64,000 nt of DNA from Panax quinquefolius (lineage: Eukaryota > Streptophyta > Magnoliopsida > Apiales > Araliaceae), in NCBI GenBank assembly GCA_020205615.1, contig CM035160.1:150269991-150333990 (forward strand), given 5' to 3'. Under the pieces are notes generated by a model. That model was not told the origin of the DNA. It saw only the letters and a list, made by a program, of their open reading frames with translations, and ran no database searches. The position numbers and the translations under genes were made by a program. This document shows positions 36,810-49,400 of the stretch, one piece after another (position 1 is the first letter of the stretch; every line of letters begins with the position of its first letter).

Positions 36810-39555
36810 TGTAACACCCAAATAGAAAGAGAGATTACATAAAACATAACAAAACTGATGAAATTATAATAAGGCTCTAAGCCACGAAAGAATAGTTTCA
36901 ATATATGATAAATACCACAAGTCAAACCATAATAAATACCAAACTTGCTCAAACCACAATCTAAAAACACTCATTACAACTCCAATAACTAAATAACTCC
37001 AAAACACAAATCGAAGTATCAAAGTCTAAACAAAATATCTAAACTATTAGAAAGAAGGGAGCTCTTATCACACTTGCCCTTGATCTCCCTGATTACCTGC
37101 CATAAGAAAAACACAGCATGAGCCAAATACCCAGTACGGATATATAGTACAAAAATAATGAAACGAAATAATTAACTCAAATAAATGAATTGAAATAAAA
37201 TGATCAAACTAACAAAATGAAATAATAGGCTTAATCAAATAGTTGGGTGTTATTTCATACTGAGTTCAAAACAAAACAGAAATATACCTTGCCACACAGG
37301 CAAGTCACACGTGTTGGACTGCGAATCCAAATGCATGTAAAATTGGAAGACTTGTTTGACACAAATATCACCAATCCGTAGAACAGAACATAAAACTAGG
37401 GTCGACCTATACGCCTTCCACAACAAATCACAAAATGGTCAACTCTCACCGGAGCACAAAACGAAAACGTTGAGCACAGTCATGGAATGTGTCATGCCTC
37501 AATGTCAAGAAGACATGCTTGTGGTACCCCCACAGTTGATTATAGCTCCGGTATACCTTAAGGTATATTTTAACAAAAATATCATGTCACAACACATGCG
37601 ACACATGTGGTTTTAATATGAACATGTTAAATCGAAACAAATCATCAACACAAGTCTCCAAAATATATTACATGTACATTTCTAAAAATATCAAAATAAT
37701 TTATAGACATGATACACTAGTCTAAAGAGTACAAATAGGAGTTCCAAATATCGATGTCAAAATGAACTATCATAATAAATTTGGCAAAAATTAATTATAA
37801 GATGCAATACTAGATTACGAAACGAGTAGCAAACGAAGAAATTAAAATCGAAAGAGTTTCGCTGAAAGAGTATGGAATTCCTGGAATCAGTAATGTAATA
37901 CCCAAAAATTATTCGTTAAACTCTTTCCGTCCGAACTAATTACACAATTTAACAAAAAATATAATTTAATAACTATGCGTTAAATTACTAATTACAAATT
38001 TACTTTTCCCAAGACTCGTATTATTATTATTACTATTACTACTACTATTATTACTATTACGTTTATGTACGCTTTAAAATTTAAATCTAGTAAATCATTG
38101 GTGTAACTACTTCATAATGCACTATTACTACGTTTCTGTATGCTTTGAAATTTAAATCTAGCAAATCATTGGTGTTACTACTTCATGATGCATGGCAACA
38201 TTATTTTGGTGATATATATATATATATATATATGTCACCAAAAGGAATCAAATAGTAGCCGTAGCAATGTTTGGTGGGAAAAAATAGTAAACATTATATA
38301 GCTACACGGAATTCAAGGTTTAAACTCGTTCTTGACTTTACTGATCTACTCATTCATATATGTTTTTCCATATCTTACCAGTGTTCTAAAAATACCCGCC
38401 TAGGTCCCGCTTAGGCGCTAGGCCCCCCCCTGGCGCCTCATCTAGGCCCAAGGCATCAAAAAAATTCCTCCAAATTAGGCGGAGCCTAGGTGGGGTCTAG
38501 GCGGAGAGTTTTTTTTATTTTAATAGCTACCCAAATCAGATCTTTATATATTTATTTTTCTAATGATTTACCATATTCATAACACATGTTGTAGTATATC
38601 AAATCACAACAAAAAGTGAACAATATCAAGTCAAAATGAATAATTTTATTATAGTTGTAACTTTTTGAACTTGTCCAACTTCAAATTATATAAATGATAC
38701 ATTTGTAATATTTAGTTTAATTCAATATAATTCTTAAATTTATGTTTAGTTTCTTAAGTTTTAATATTGAATTAAATTCTTGAAATTTTAAATTTTATTA
38801 TTTAATAGCAATCTTGTTTATGAATAAAACTAATATTTTGAACAATTGCATGTTGTGTTTGAACTTTGACATTAGCAATATGGATGTGTTTGAACTTTAA
38901 GGAAAAACCTTTATTATCTTTATTATAGATTGTTTTTCTTTATATTATTGTTTTGTTTGGATAAATGTAAGATAAAATATTAAAATTTGACTTAAAATAA
39001 ATAATCTCACCTAGGCCCCTCCTAGGCCCCCCTCGGCCCCCTAGGCGCTAGGCCCCCCTCGGCCTCCCGCCTCCCGCCTAGCTCCTTTTTGAACATTGTA
39101 TCGTACATGGTAAAAACAAAGAATCCAAACAGTTCATACATGTAACCTATATGCATGGCAAAAATAATTCAATAAAAAGTTTAATTTTCCTCTTATCTGT
39201 AACATGACTCTGTCAATTCCTTTTTCTCTTCTATTTTTGCAGTCGCCGCTCCTATGCTGATCTCTTCCCTCAATTAGTTTGTATCAATATATTGTGGGGA
39301 AGATTAAGTTTTAGTTATTTATTTATTAATTAATATATCTTATTAACTCTTCTAGTTGTAATAGGATTAATATTATCCATATATAAATTAGACCCAATCA
39401 ATTTAAAGGCTCAAATTAATGTAATCTCTTACTTATTATAGTCCACATAAATTAAATACAATGTTTGACCCAAACATAAGAAAAGCCCAATTAAATATTT
39501 TAAAGTTTACTTACGTATTTTATTATAATTTATTTTTATTTTACTGGGTATTACA
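36810..39555. mobile_element. Second TGTAACACCC...ATTACA LTR-like element
   Basis: It begins tgtaacacccaaatag and ends ctgggtattaca, with ends like those of the element at 34493. The 5-base flanks (caaag and gaatg) do not match, so recombination or a wrong boundary is possible. A CGCCTAGGC-type hAT element is nested at 38379-39098. No retroviral-type coding sequence was seen. Confidence 0.45.
38379..39098. mobile_element. hAT-type element rich in CGCCTAGGC motifs, copy 2
   Basis: The ends are cagtgttctaaaaa and tttttgaacattg, flanked by 8-base duplications tatcttac (38371-38378) and tatcgtac (39099-39106), one mismatch apart. It is closely related through its interior to the copy at 16905-17721, for example 'tgattaccatattcataa' against 'tgatttaccatattcataa'. 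Confidence 0.85.
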
Positions 39556-39724
39556 GAATGACTAAGGGACGAAAGTAGAATTTACTTTTTTTAGTCGTCA
39601 TTTATTTCATAGATTTAACCCCTTCCACCCCGGGCGGAGTTCTATTTATTGCTGCATGTAGTTACCGTATATGGGTAAATGACTATATAAAGGATGAATT
39701 AATGTGATTAAAAAGGATGAATTA

Positions 39725-39768
<44 letters not shown>

Positions 39769-40009
39769 GGCCAAATGGCCAATGACTCTTTGGAGCCTTG
39801 TAAATACCTCCTGCATACACAACTAAATAAATATAATTAATATTGCTAATCTTGCTCTCTAAAAATATAATTATTAAATTAAATATTTTTGAAGCAACCA
39901 AATTACATTGAAAATAAAAATAATGAAAGATGAAAATTTTAGTAGTATAAACTAAGATGAATGTATTCATTTTGAAAAATAAAAATAATTAACAAGTGAA
40001 ATGAAAAAA

Positions 40010-40335
40010 AAATACTTTCTCTGCTCTAAAATATAGGATCAAATTTGAATTTTCAAAGTCAATTTAAAATATTTTAAATTCAAAATTGATGTAATTCATT
40101 TAACTTTTAAAAGTAATAAATCTATTTTTGAAGTATTATTTATTCTATTGATTTTCTGTATTTTCAAAATTTATATAGGACACATTTGTATATGTTTTTT
40201 CTATGATCTCAATAAGACACAATAATATAAAAATATTAAATTTAAATTATGTGAAAATGTGTTTTCTTTAAACTTTAATATTCAAAAAGTAAGTCAATAA
40301 AAATAATATTTTATTTTATAAGGGATAGTGCATTT
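40010..40335. mobile_element. Possible degraded Stowaway-like MITE
   Basis: The left side reads ctttctctgctctaaaatat and the right side attttattttataagggata. These are weakly inverted and similar to decayed Stowaway ends. The interior is AT-rich and non-coding. Confidence 0.3.
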
Positions 40336-40646
40336 AGCATTACTCACTTTTTGATGCACTTTCTTGGTGGCCAATGCAGTCAAGGAGTTGGTACTTAAAA
40401 AGAATTGACCATGCATTTGAACAGCTCATGTGAAATTGATCCGCCCCTTGGAGGGCAGAAGGGGTTAAAACTCTTAGATAAGTCAGGGTAAAATAGTAAT
40501 TCCTGTTTCCGCTTTTCAGTCTTTGCCTTCTTCCCTTTAAAGAGGCGGAATGTAATTTTTTCAGCCATTAGAATTCCCTTTGGATGGTCCAAGAGGAGCT
40601 CTAGTTGAAATAATGTTCATAGCTAATGTTAGCTATGGGAACACTC

Positions 40647-40688
<42 letters not shown>

Positions 40689-42850
40689 TGTCATAGTGGT
40701 ATAGCATTGCTTTATGGGAATATGGGGGTGTTCTAGAATCTACTTCCAGACAATGTATAACTGTAAACTGTCTATGTGGATGACAAACTAATAAAAGTTG
40801 CATGGTGTTTAAGACTTTTAAGGAAAAGCTAATCCATGCTTTCGTGAGGGTAAAAGATTAGAGATATTGGAACTCCTTTATATGATCAAAGTTGTTAAAT
40901 TTGAAGGGATTTCACAATAACAGATTCTGAAGTTTCTTAGTCGGTTAGTTGAAGCAAATTCTCTATACTCTTCATTAGGTATATAGGTTAGTGAGTTTGG
41001 CCCAATTGTTCTGCCTATGGCATCTGGTTATGCTGGCTAAGGCTGTAAAAATTATTTTGTTTAGCCATGTTAAATGTGGAACAGAATTATTATGCCTTTG
41101 TTGGAAAGCTTACAAGTGGCTTGGTTATGAAGGTGACTGTTTTCAATTTAGCCAGGTTGTTCTGCATTGTTTGATACTCTAATTGGGCATCAATTTTAGG
41201 CATGAGATAACAAAGAGGATGCTTATAAGGTGGGTAAATGCTGAGAGATAGCCTTCAAAAAAAAAAGGACGACTAATAAATTTTTTCCTTTTGTGGTTTA
41301 GCTAGATAACTCTATGATAGCTGGGAGAGGAGTGCTAATGGTGGGAAGTGCGACTATTCTCTTTGTACTTCTTTTGTCCTTACTCTCTCCCCGCACTGAG
41401 CGACCACCAGAAAAGTCTTGATATAAGTAATTTTGTATTAATTTTTATTCATAAAGGATGTATTTGTGCGATCCTTTGTACTTCAATTAACAATCTGTAA
41501 TTGAACCAATGAGATGTTCTACTTAATTTTTGCCCTTTTATTGCAATGAACTTCTGGCTGTCTAACAATGGGCTTACTACATGCAGTGGTTCTATGGTAG
41601 CATTCTATATCTATAGAATCTCATTGGATGACAACCACACCAAAGGATCAAACTTGGAACCTGGAAAAGAAATTTAATGCTTTGTAAGGTTTGTATGATT
41701 TACTTGTTAGCTCCTGCTTAATACTATTTTTCCGTGCTATATTCAAGTGGTAAATAGGTTGTCTAAGTGCCCCCAATGGCTTGGTCCTTGTACAAGGACT
41801 CCCAAAATAGCGCCAATGGGAGAAGAAACAAAAGAAGCAAAAGAGTTGTTGAATTTTATTCAGCCGTAAGACCATTGTTGTTAGTTGTACTAGGCCACAT
41901 AGGCACACAATTAAAATCAAAAGCTAGATTACATCATCTTTTGGCACCATGTCTTTTGAATGTTTATAATTGTTTGGAATCACTAATCCCTCTCTTGTTG
42001 TCCAGGTGGAAGGTTTATTTGTGTTGGGATATGCTTTGGAGAATTTGGACTACAAATCCAAGAACCAAGATTTGCTTGCTGCTGCTAGCGAATGGGGATC
42101 CAGAATCCAGACTTTCTTAGAATATAGTTTTCCCTGTATTCTTCTTTCTTAAAAACCTAATTCTATAATTGAAATTCATGAGAATAATTTTCTGTTCCAT
42201 CCCTCCCTTAAACGTAGGAGGTCAAATCATGGTGTGTTATTTGTTCAAACCATACGTTGGTACTTCAGTGGATGGCAGTAAATGAAAGCTTGGGGTGATT
42301 TTGAATGGGGAACCATGATACCGGTCAATAGTTTGTTCCAAGTTGACGCACCAACCACAATTTTGTATCCCTTGAATATGAATTGAAGACGACCTCGATT
42401 AGCTCCTGATTTGGCGGGTGCAGGAGGATAGATGCACCGATTGCGTGTTAGTTCTTTTCATTGTTGACTTGACATTGCTTTTTAAAGCTAGATTTCATTT
42501 CTTCCTTGATTAAAAGTGTTGTTTAATATTTGTTAGACAATATTAATCAAGTGCTCTGTCGTGAATTGCAAGACTTGGACCAACGTACCCATTAGATGAC
42601 TTTGATAATCTGGAACATGGGATTTTTTACAATTCGGGACGCGCATGTATTTTCTTCAACGATGGAAAAAGTGAACATATATAGAGCCTAGATAAAATAA
42701 TAATAATAATTCCGTGAATTTCATTCCCCAAATTAAACAATTTCACAAATATATATATATATATATATACTCGTTCCTTGTAAGGATTGTGGAAAGGATT
42801 TAGGTTTCCTGTTTATAGAACAACTGGAGAGGAAGGGAAAAAGCCAAATA
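40336..42850. other. Intergenic, no confirmed gene
   Basis: The stretch contains an AT microsatellite (40652-40684), a sequence at 40570-40650 that is an inverted relative of 34405-34470, and AT-rich spacer. The only coding-like piece is near 42004-42117 and is listed separately. Confidence 0.5.
42004..42117 (+). other. Orphan exon-like open segment
   Basis: After a good acceptor (gttgtccag), one frame reads without stop as VEGLFVLGYALENLDY and continues to a motif like AAASEWGSRIQ. The composition is protein-like and unlike the surrounding AT-rich DNA. I do not recognise the family, and no neighbouring exons in phase were found. It could be a relic exon, the last exon of an unidentified gene, or chance. 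Confidence 0.25.
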
Positions 42851-43469
42851 AAATATTCCATCTAGAACTTCAATTCCCCTTTTATACTAGGGAGACCTAC
42901 ATCTGATGCATCAAATAAATCAAAATTAAGGGTAAAAGTAAATACAAAATTATCTATAGCACGAGCAGAGCGCGTGGGAGCTATGTAAATAAAAGATCCG
43001 ACTCCAATTCCTCGTTTCAACAATTTATTTAACCCTTTCAATCCCAAAAACCTGTAGACTAGAGCGAGGAACAACGTCCAATAGGATAGATTAGCAAGTA
43101 AGAGGGCGATGATACAAAATTCCCATTCATAATGACAAGCAGCTTGAAACCTAAATACAGTTACTCTCATAATGTTCAATCAAAAGCCATGTATATTACT
43201 CGAGAAAAACCCTCCTCTTGTCCCGAAACAGCCGTGGAACAAAGAATGAGAAATCTCCATTCTATCAAAAAGAAAATTTCCCATTTTATAGGGAGTTTAT
43301 AGACTCTGTTAGCATATACATATACATAATTCTCCTTCAAAATAAACATTGAAACATGCAATGATACAAGGCGACTGGCATCTAACAGAAAAAACCCATT
43401 ACACCGCAACCAATAAATGCAGGGGGTGAAACACTCTAGAGGATATCTTCCAAGTTCATTCTTCAACAC

Positions 43470-46400
43470 TTAGATGGTACCATGTGAGAGATGATTAGGA
43501 ACTTCTGGTTGGTTGTCCAAGGGCATGTATTGTGCCATGATTGCCCGAATCTCTGAATCCATATATCTCTGCACAAGAGTTCATAACTAAATATCAGTAC
43601 CACAACAACATATACACTTAGCAGGCCAAGAAAACTGCTAATGATATGGCAGTGCTGAGAAACCAAACCCCATCTACAGCATACGTCAAACAGTTTCAAC
43701 CTAATGCTTCATGTACTGCATCAGTAGTAGACTACAATAATGAATAATATCAACTTACACAAATGATGTCACAAATTCTCACTAGCGAATTCATATCAGT
43801 GATGAAAGGAAACTACTTATTTTCAAGTCTCGTCTGTTCAACGCATTTGTAAGTGGAATACAATTATAGCTCTTTCTTATTCTAACTAAATTCCCCAGTA
43901 CACAGTATGGAACTATTCTCTCTCCCCTACCCCACAAGAAAAAAAAAAAAAACATTCCCTCCCTTGCCTCCTATTCGCTCATCAGGTCCAAACAAATTCA
44001 AACACGCACATAGAAATCAATCAATGCTTAGTACATTGACAATTGCAATATGCAGGGCCACAGATTTGTCCAGGAAAATAAAAAAGAAAGCTAAAACAAA
44101 GTTATGTTTGCTTACCTTTAATATCCTTCACAACTAAAAATGCCTTCCTACATTGGAAAGTATAATGAAAAAGGAAAGGGAAATAAATATAAGCATAAAA
44201 AATTCGCAGTCAGCTCCCTTCTTTCTTAACCCGTATGCCATAACAACCAAGGAAATGTGGAGCATCCCCTTACCCTTTCTTTCAACAAAAATTTTCAAAT
44301 TAGACTAGGACCTAATATGTTTATGTCTCATCGTTTTACTTCTAACAAATCTCAATCAGAGGGATTTACATCCATGTATAGAATGATATGTACGGAACAT
44401 GCAAAATTTAGAAAGAGGAAAACAATTAAGGCATACCCGGATCCTGTATTTGTACACTGCAAATCCTCCAACACCAGCAGCAGCCAAACCAAGAATAATA
44501 ACCCAAACAAAGCCCCAGCTGACTTCTGTATTAACATCTTTACCTGTATATCCCAAATTAATAATTAGGAGTAGCAGATATGCAATGATGTTATAGCACA
44601 TGACACTAGAATCTAATAGTAAGCTGTTATTTGGTAAATCCAGCACATGCTATTAGACACAAACAATAGTTAAATGATAGTTGTTTAGGACTCCAATTTC
44701 TTCAAAGCCACTTCAAATCTTAGGAATGAATAGTTTGACTAATTAAATGAACTCTCAAGTCTCAACTCCCTCCTGAAAAAAGTATCTCTCTCACACATGG
44801 AGGGAGAAACAAATGGATAGCACATACTGCAAATAAGATGATAGAAAAAGGAGTAAATGCATTCAGGGAGACTTGAACTAAAGGCGTGAAACAACTATAT
44901 CTATAACACTGTTGCACCATTCAGAAAGCTGGAATAACAGACCCAACTGGCCAAGCCAAATCAGGCCACCCAATTCTGGTCGGATGGCGGTTCTTTGTGG
45001 AGAAAGATCAAGTCTCATTCATCCGAGGTTCTACAACTAACCTGATGAAGTCCACATAATTTGTTTATAATATATATTTGAAAACATATTAGGTATGTTA
45101 TAGTAAGAATTAAGATGCAACTATAACCTATAGTTCTATTCCACATTCCTCTCCCTCTCACTCAGTCTCCTATTCTCCAATTCCTCCTACTGATGGAATC
45201 TTCATCGACCTCCTTACCTTTCATCTTATCATTTTGTCTAATTTAATTTTCAACATGGATTAAGTCTTAGTTGAGTTGAGGACAGCACCTAATTACAAAG
45301 TATAAAAACCTATTTTTTTCTCTCTCATTATGGTTTCCTAAAAGGCTAAAACACTAGTTTTTACTCTTTGTTCACCTTAAGTAGGAGTCCAGATATCTAA
45401 TTTGTGTATTTGATTTTTGAAACAATTTTGTTATTTGCCGATAATTTTTTTTTATTTTTTTTGCTAAGTTGTTGGGAATGAATCATAAGAAGAAGAATTT
45501 GGTTGTTATTAGAAGTTTGCTCTCTCTTTCATGTTTAATTTCAGCTCTCAAAGTCTCTCACCAAACCAAAATGCAACCTAAACTGCAATAGATCCCGCCA
45601 AGACTACTTCCCAATAACAGTCAGCTTTGTTTAGAGCTGTTAGAAACCCGACCATGTCAGTTTCAGCGCAAATAATATCCAAAAAACAGGCTGTAAACAA
45701 TTGAGTGGACTACATCTCAAAAGACACACTGCCAGGAAATGGTCAGAAAGCAAAAAATTGGATAGAACTAAACCATAAATTTGGTGGGTTAGACATAATG
45801 ACACATCAAGTTTCTTCCAACAAACAAACGAAAAGATCGCAATTCTGAAAAGATTTGAAGATTCCATTTAACATCAATTATAAACCTAGATATGAAAAAT
45901 TCCCGATACTTACTTATACAGGTATCATGTTCTCGCATATACAGTAAATTGCCACTGCAGCTGCAATCGTAACTACCCCAGTTATTCTTGCATTTGCACT
46001 CTGGGCATTGACAGGCCGATTTTTCTTTGCATTCATCAACATCTGGAAAAAACAACAAACAAGAAAGATAATCAAATTTCACAGACTTGCCATTTCTATC
46101 AACCATCAATGGCTCTCACGGACAGGCAGAAGCCAAACCCACACCCTTTTTTACGAGATAAACAAATTTGGAACAGATATATCATGAGAACATCTATATG
46201 AGATGAGGAAGGTATGGAGATGAAAACAAAGGAAACCTCCACTATTTCAGAAAAACCCTAGATCAATTCCCCAAAAATGCTTGTTTGGTAAATTAACCAG
46301 AAAGAGTTCATAAAGTGCTGGCAAACTGTTTGGATGGAAATGAATGCATCAAAATCTCTCGACATTTAATTTAAATGGTAAAATGAAAGAAATTTGCAAA

Positions 46401-49400
46401 CAGGAAATACGTTACTAATGCTGCCTACTTAAATAAGACAACATAATCCAAATGTCCAAGTCTCACACTGATGATTTGGTTACACGTGCATAAGACAATT
46501 TAGTGTAGACACACGAGATTCAAATTTCACAGGATTACACAGCTTCTTTAAGATTACACCTTACAGGTGACCATCCATATGGATTAGCCTTTTGACAGAA
46601 ATTATTTAAGGATATGCCACGTAAGGAACCAAAAAGAAAAAGAAGAGCAACCAGAGTTGACAATAAATTCTAACATTATTGGGAAAAAGGTCCAAAAAAA
46701 TGTACCTTCACAACTGTTGACTCCATCGCCCTTGAATCCTAGAGGACACTTGCAACCTTTTGTGTGGTCATCCTGAAAGGGCCATTATAAATTAATGTTG
46801 ATGGAGAACCGGTGAGCTAAAAAACAATGTCATAATGTGAAACTATTGAAGCAACCAACTCAAAAGTAATATACAACAAAGGATATAGCCCACAGTAATT
46901 ATATATGAAACTCTAAGGCTCCACTTGTCTGATATAGGACTAATTATTCTTGGCAAACATTCTACTCATGGCATGATTTGAATCATACACGTAGATAACT
47001 TATATGAGGAAACATTGGAAATCGTCCACATGGTTTATATATTTTGCAGCCAGGCTACACTTGTTTGATGCGGGAATATTAATCCCACAGAAGCATCAAG
47101 TTAAGAGGGAGGAAGAGAGAGGTGAATAAAGAAGTTAAACAACTTACAACACAAGCAGAATATGTCCTGCCATTCTGGGTTTCCCTCCAACAGCCTCCAT
47201 TATTAATTTCACATCGTAAAGCACCAGAAGCTGCCACAAAAAAGGGAAGATACATGATATCTGTAGAAACCATACCTGAATTCCTGTACTTACTTGATTC
47301 AATGTTTAATGGCCACATATATGCATTATAGACTGTATCTAAGGTTTATAAATGCATGATAACCAATAATTATTTTCTTTTAGTAGAACACTGACCTTCA
47401 CAATGAGTGTAACCATCACCGGCAAACTTTACACCCTGCACGATAGGGCATTCACACACTTTCCCACGAAATGTATCCTATATCAGAAACATATGTACAT
47501 AAGATGAATTAGGGTGACAAAATAAAATTGAACTCAGAAGTGGACATGCAGATGACAATTCCACAATTCCATTTGCAGTGCTCAATCACCTTGCATGCAG
47601 TAATATTTGCAGCCTTATCCTGCCAACATCCACCATTGTTTTCTAAACACTCGTTTGTTTCTATTCCTGAAAGGAGTATGCATTAAGAGAATAAAAGAAT
47701 ACATTAAACAAACAACTTGATAAAACACAATTGTTCGCATGGATCAAAATCTTGTTGCTTTAGACAGTATCCAAGACAATCTTACGGAATGTGGCTGCAA
47801 TCAAATTCTACCAAAAGATCTTTTTTTTTAATTTGGGCCCTTTTTGTAGACTACCTGTGGAGTACAGACAAACATAAAACCAAGCTCATTTATAGGGCCA
47901 TAGGGTCATAGGGTAACCCAAGGTCATTAGCTTTTGATTTAAAAATTCACATTTTCCCAGTTTGTATTCAGATGTGTAGAGGTTGTAGACTGCAGTTCAC
48001 TTTTACAGATACAATATATAGTGCAGTGGAGTTCCCATGCATGCGGTCAAAAGTCTAACAGGTCATCTTGTCAACAGAGTCGGTGGCAGAGCCAAGATTT
48101 TACATCACTAGGGAGAAAATGCACTAAAGTATTAAATAAAGTAAATAAATCACACCCTAAAGAAAAATGAAAAAAGTGTGTTTTCCCTATTTCGCAAGGG
48201 AAAAAATATACTAAAGTGTTCAAAATAAATATTAAGTCTGTTTTCCCTATTCCATAACCGTATCTCCATAGCCCAAACTAAAAGCTATTACTTTTTTGTG
48301 GATTTCTAATTAACTACTCGATACTTGCTCGAAAATATCATCATTTTTTGCTTAGCCCTTTGGTGGCCATTGGTCAACTAAAGGGTGGAGCTTGGTGACT
48401 TTCTAAATTTCATTGTTGTTACTTTGTTGTTGGTAACCTTCTTGTTGGTATTTATATAAACATAAATGGAAGACAATAGATAAAAGGAAAAGAAAATAGA
48501 AAAAAGTATTTAGCAAAAAGAAATAGAAAAAAGTTAACATAAGAGGGAGATATATAAGACCTATCCAAAATAAGTCATATGGGCATATAACGTCCAACAA
48601 CTGATCATAATTTGGAGGGTTCCATGATATTTATATTACTTTTTAAATCCAGTGAGTGCAATTACACCCAGTTGCCCAGCACCTCACCAAATAAGAAAAA
48701 TCTACTCACACATCAGCTTTATTGAGAAATAATCCAGCAAGTGGTAGGAACAAACTGGTTTCTCCAGCATTTGGAAGAAAAACATACATATCATAGAATG
48801 TTAAACTCAAACTAGACGAATCTAAAGAATATTTACCTTCACTTAAACAAATGGCTGGTTCAGTGGTCTCCTCGAAACCAGAACAAATGGCTTTAAGAAC
48901 TGCTCCTTTGTCCAGCTTACCTGAAACAAGAGATGAACAGAATCAGAATTACATTTATGAAACAAGATGACTGTAGGTTCTAACTCCATACCTCTATACT
49001 GTCTGTTGTTTATCACAAGAGTTGGCAGGATTGTCACATCACCTCGAGAGCCTTTACCAATCTGAAACAAGAATTGCATAATCATGAATACATGTGCAAA
49101 TAAATATTTAAGAAGGAAATAATAAGGGGAAAAAGAAGAATATGTAAATTAAGCAATTTTCTATCTCTTAGATGATGAACCTGTGCTTCTTGTTCAGTTT
49201 TGAGAACGGGGTTGTCTACGTCTGCATTAGGATCCCCAGCACATTTGTCTATCTGTTTGAGATCGACACCTATAAAATATATCAACAGTACAAGAATATA
49301 TATTAATACCGATCATTTTAAGATCACATAGCTCACTTTTTCAGTTATCAGCACATGTGACGGTTCAGAATGCAACAAAGATAAGAAACTTGTTACTGTT

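Noticed and set aside
42862..43179. 105-codon minus frame downstream of VSR
   Set aside because: It has no domain and probably lies in 3' UTR or spacer. VSR already ends with a normal stop at 43470.
48075..48420. Possible SINE or TE end (gtggcagagccaagatttt)
   Set aside because: The phrase resembles common plant repeats, but I found no boundaries, duplication or promoter boxes in this VSR intron.
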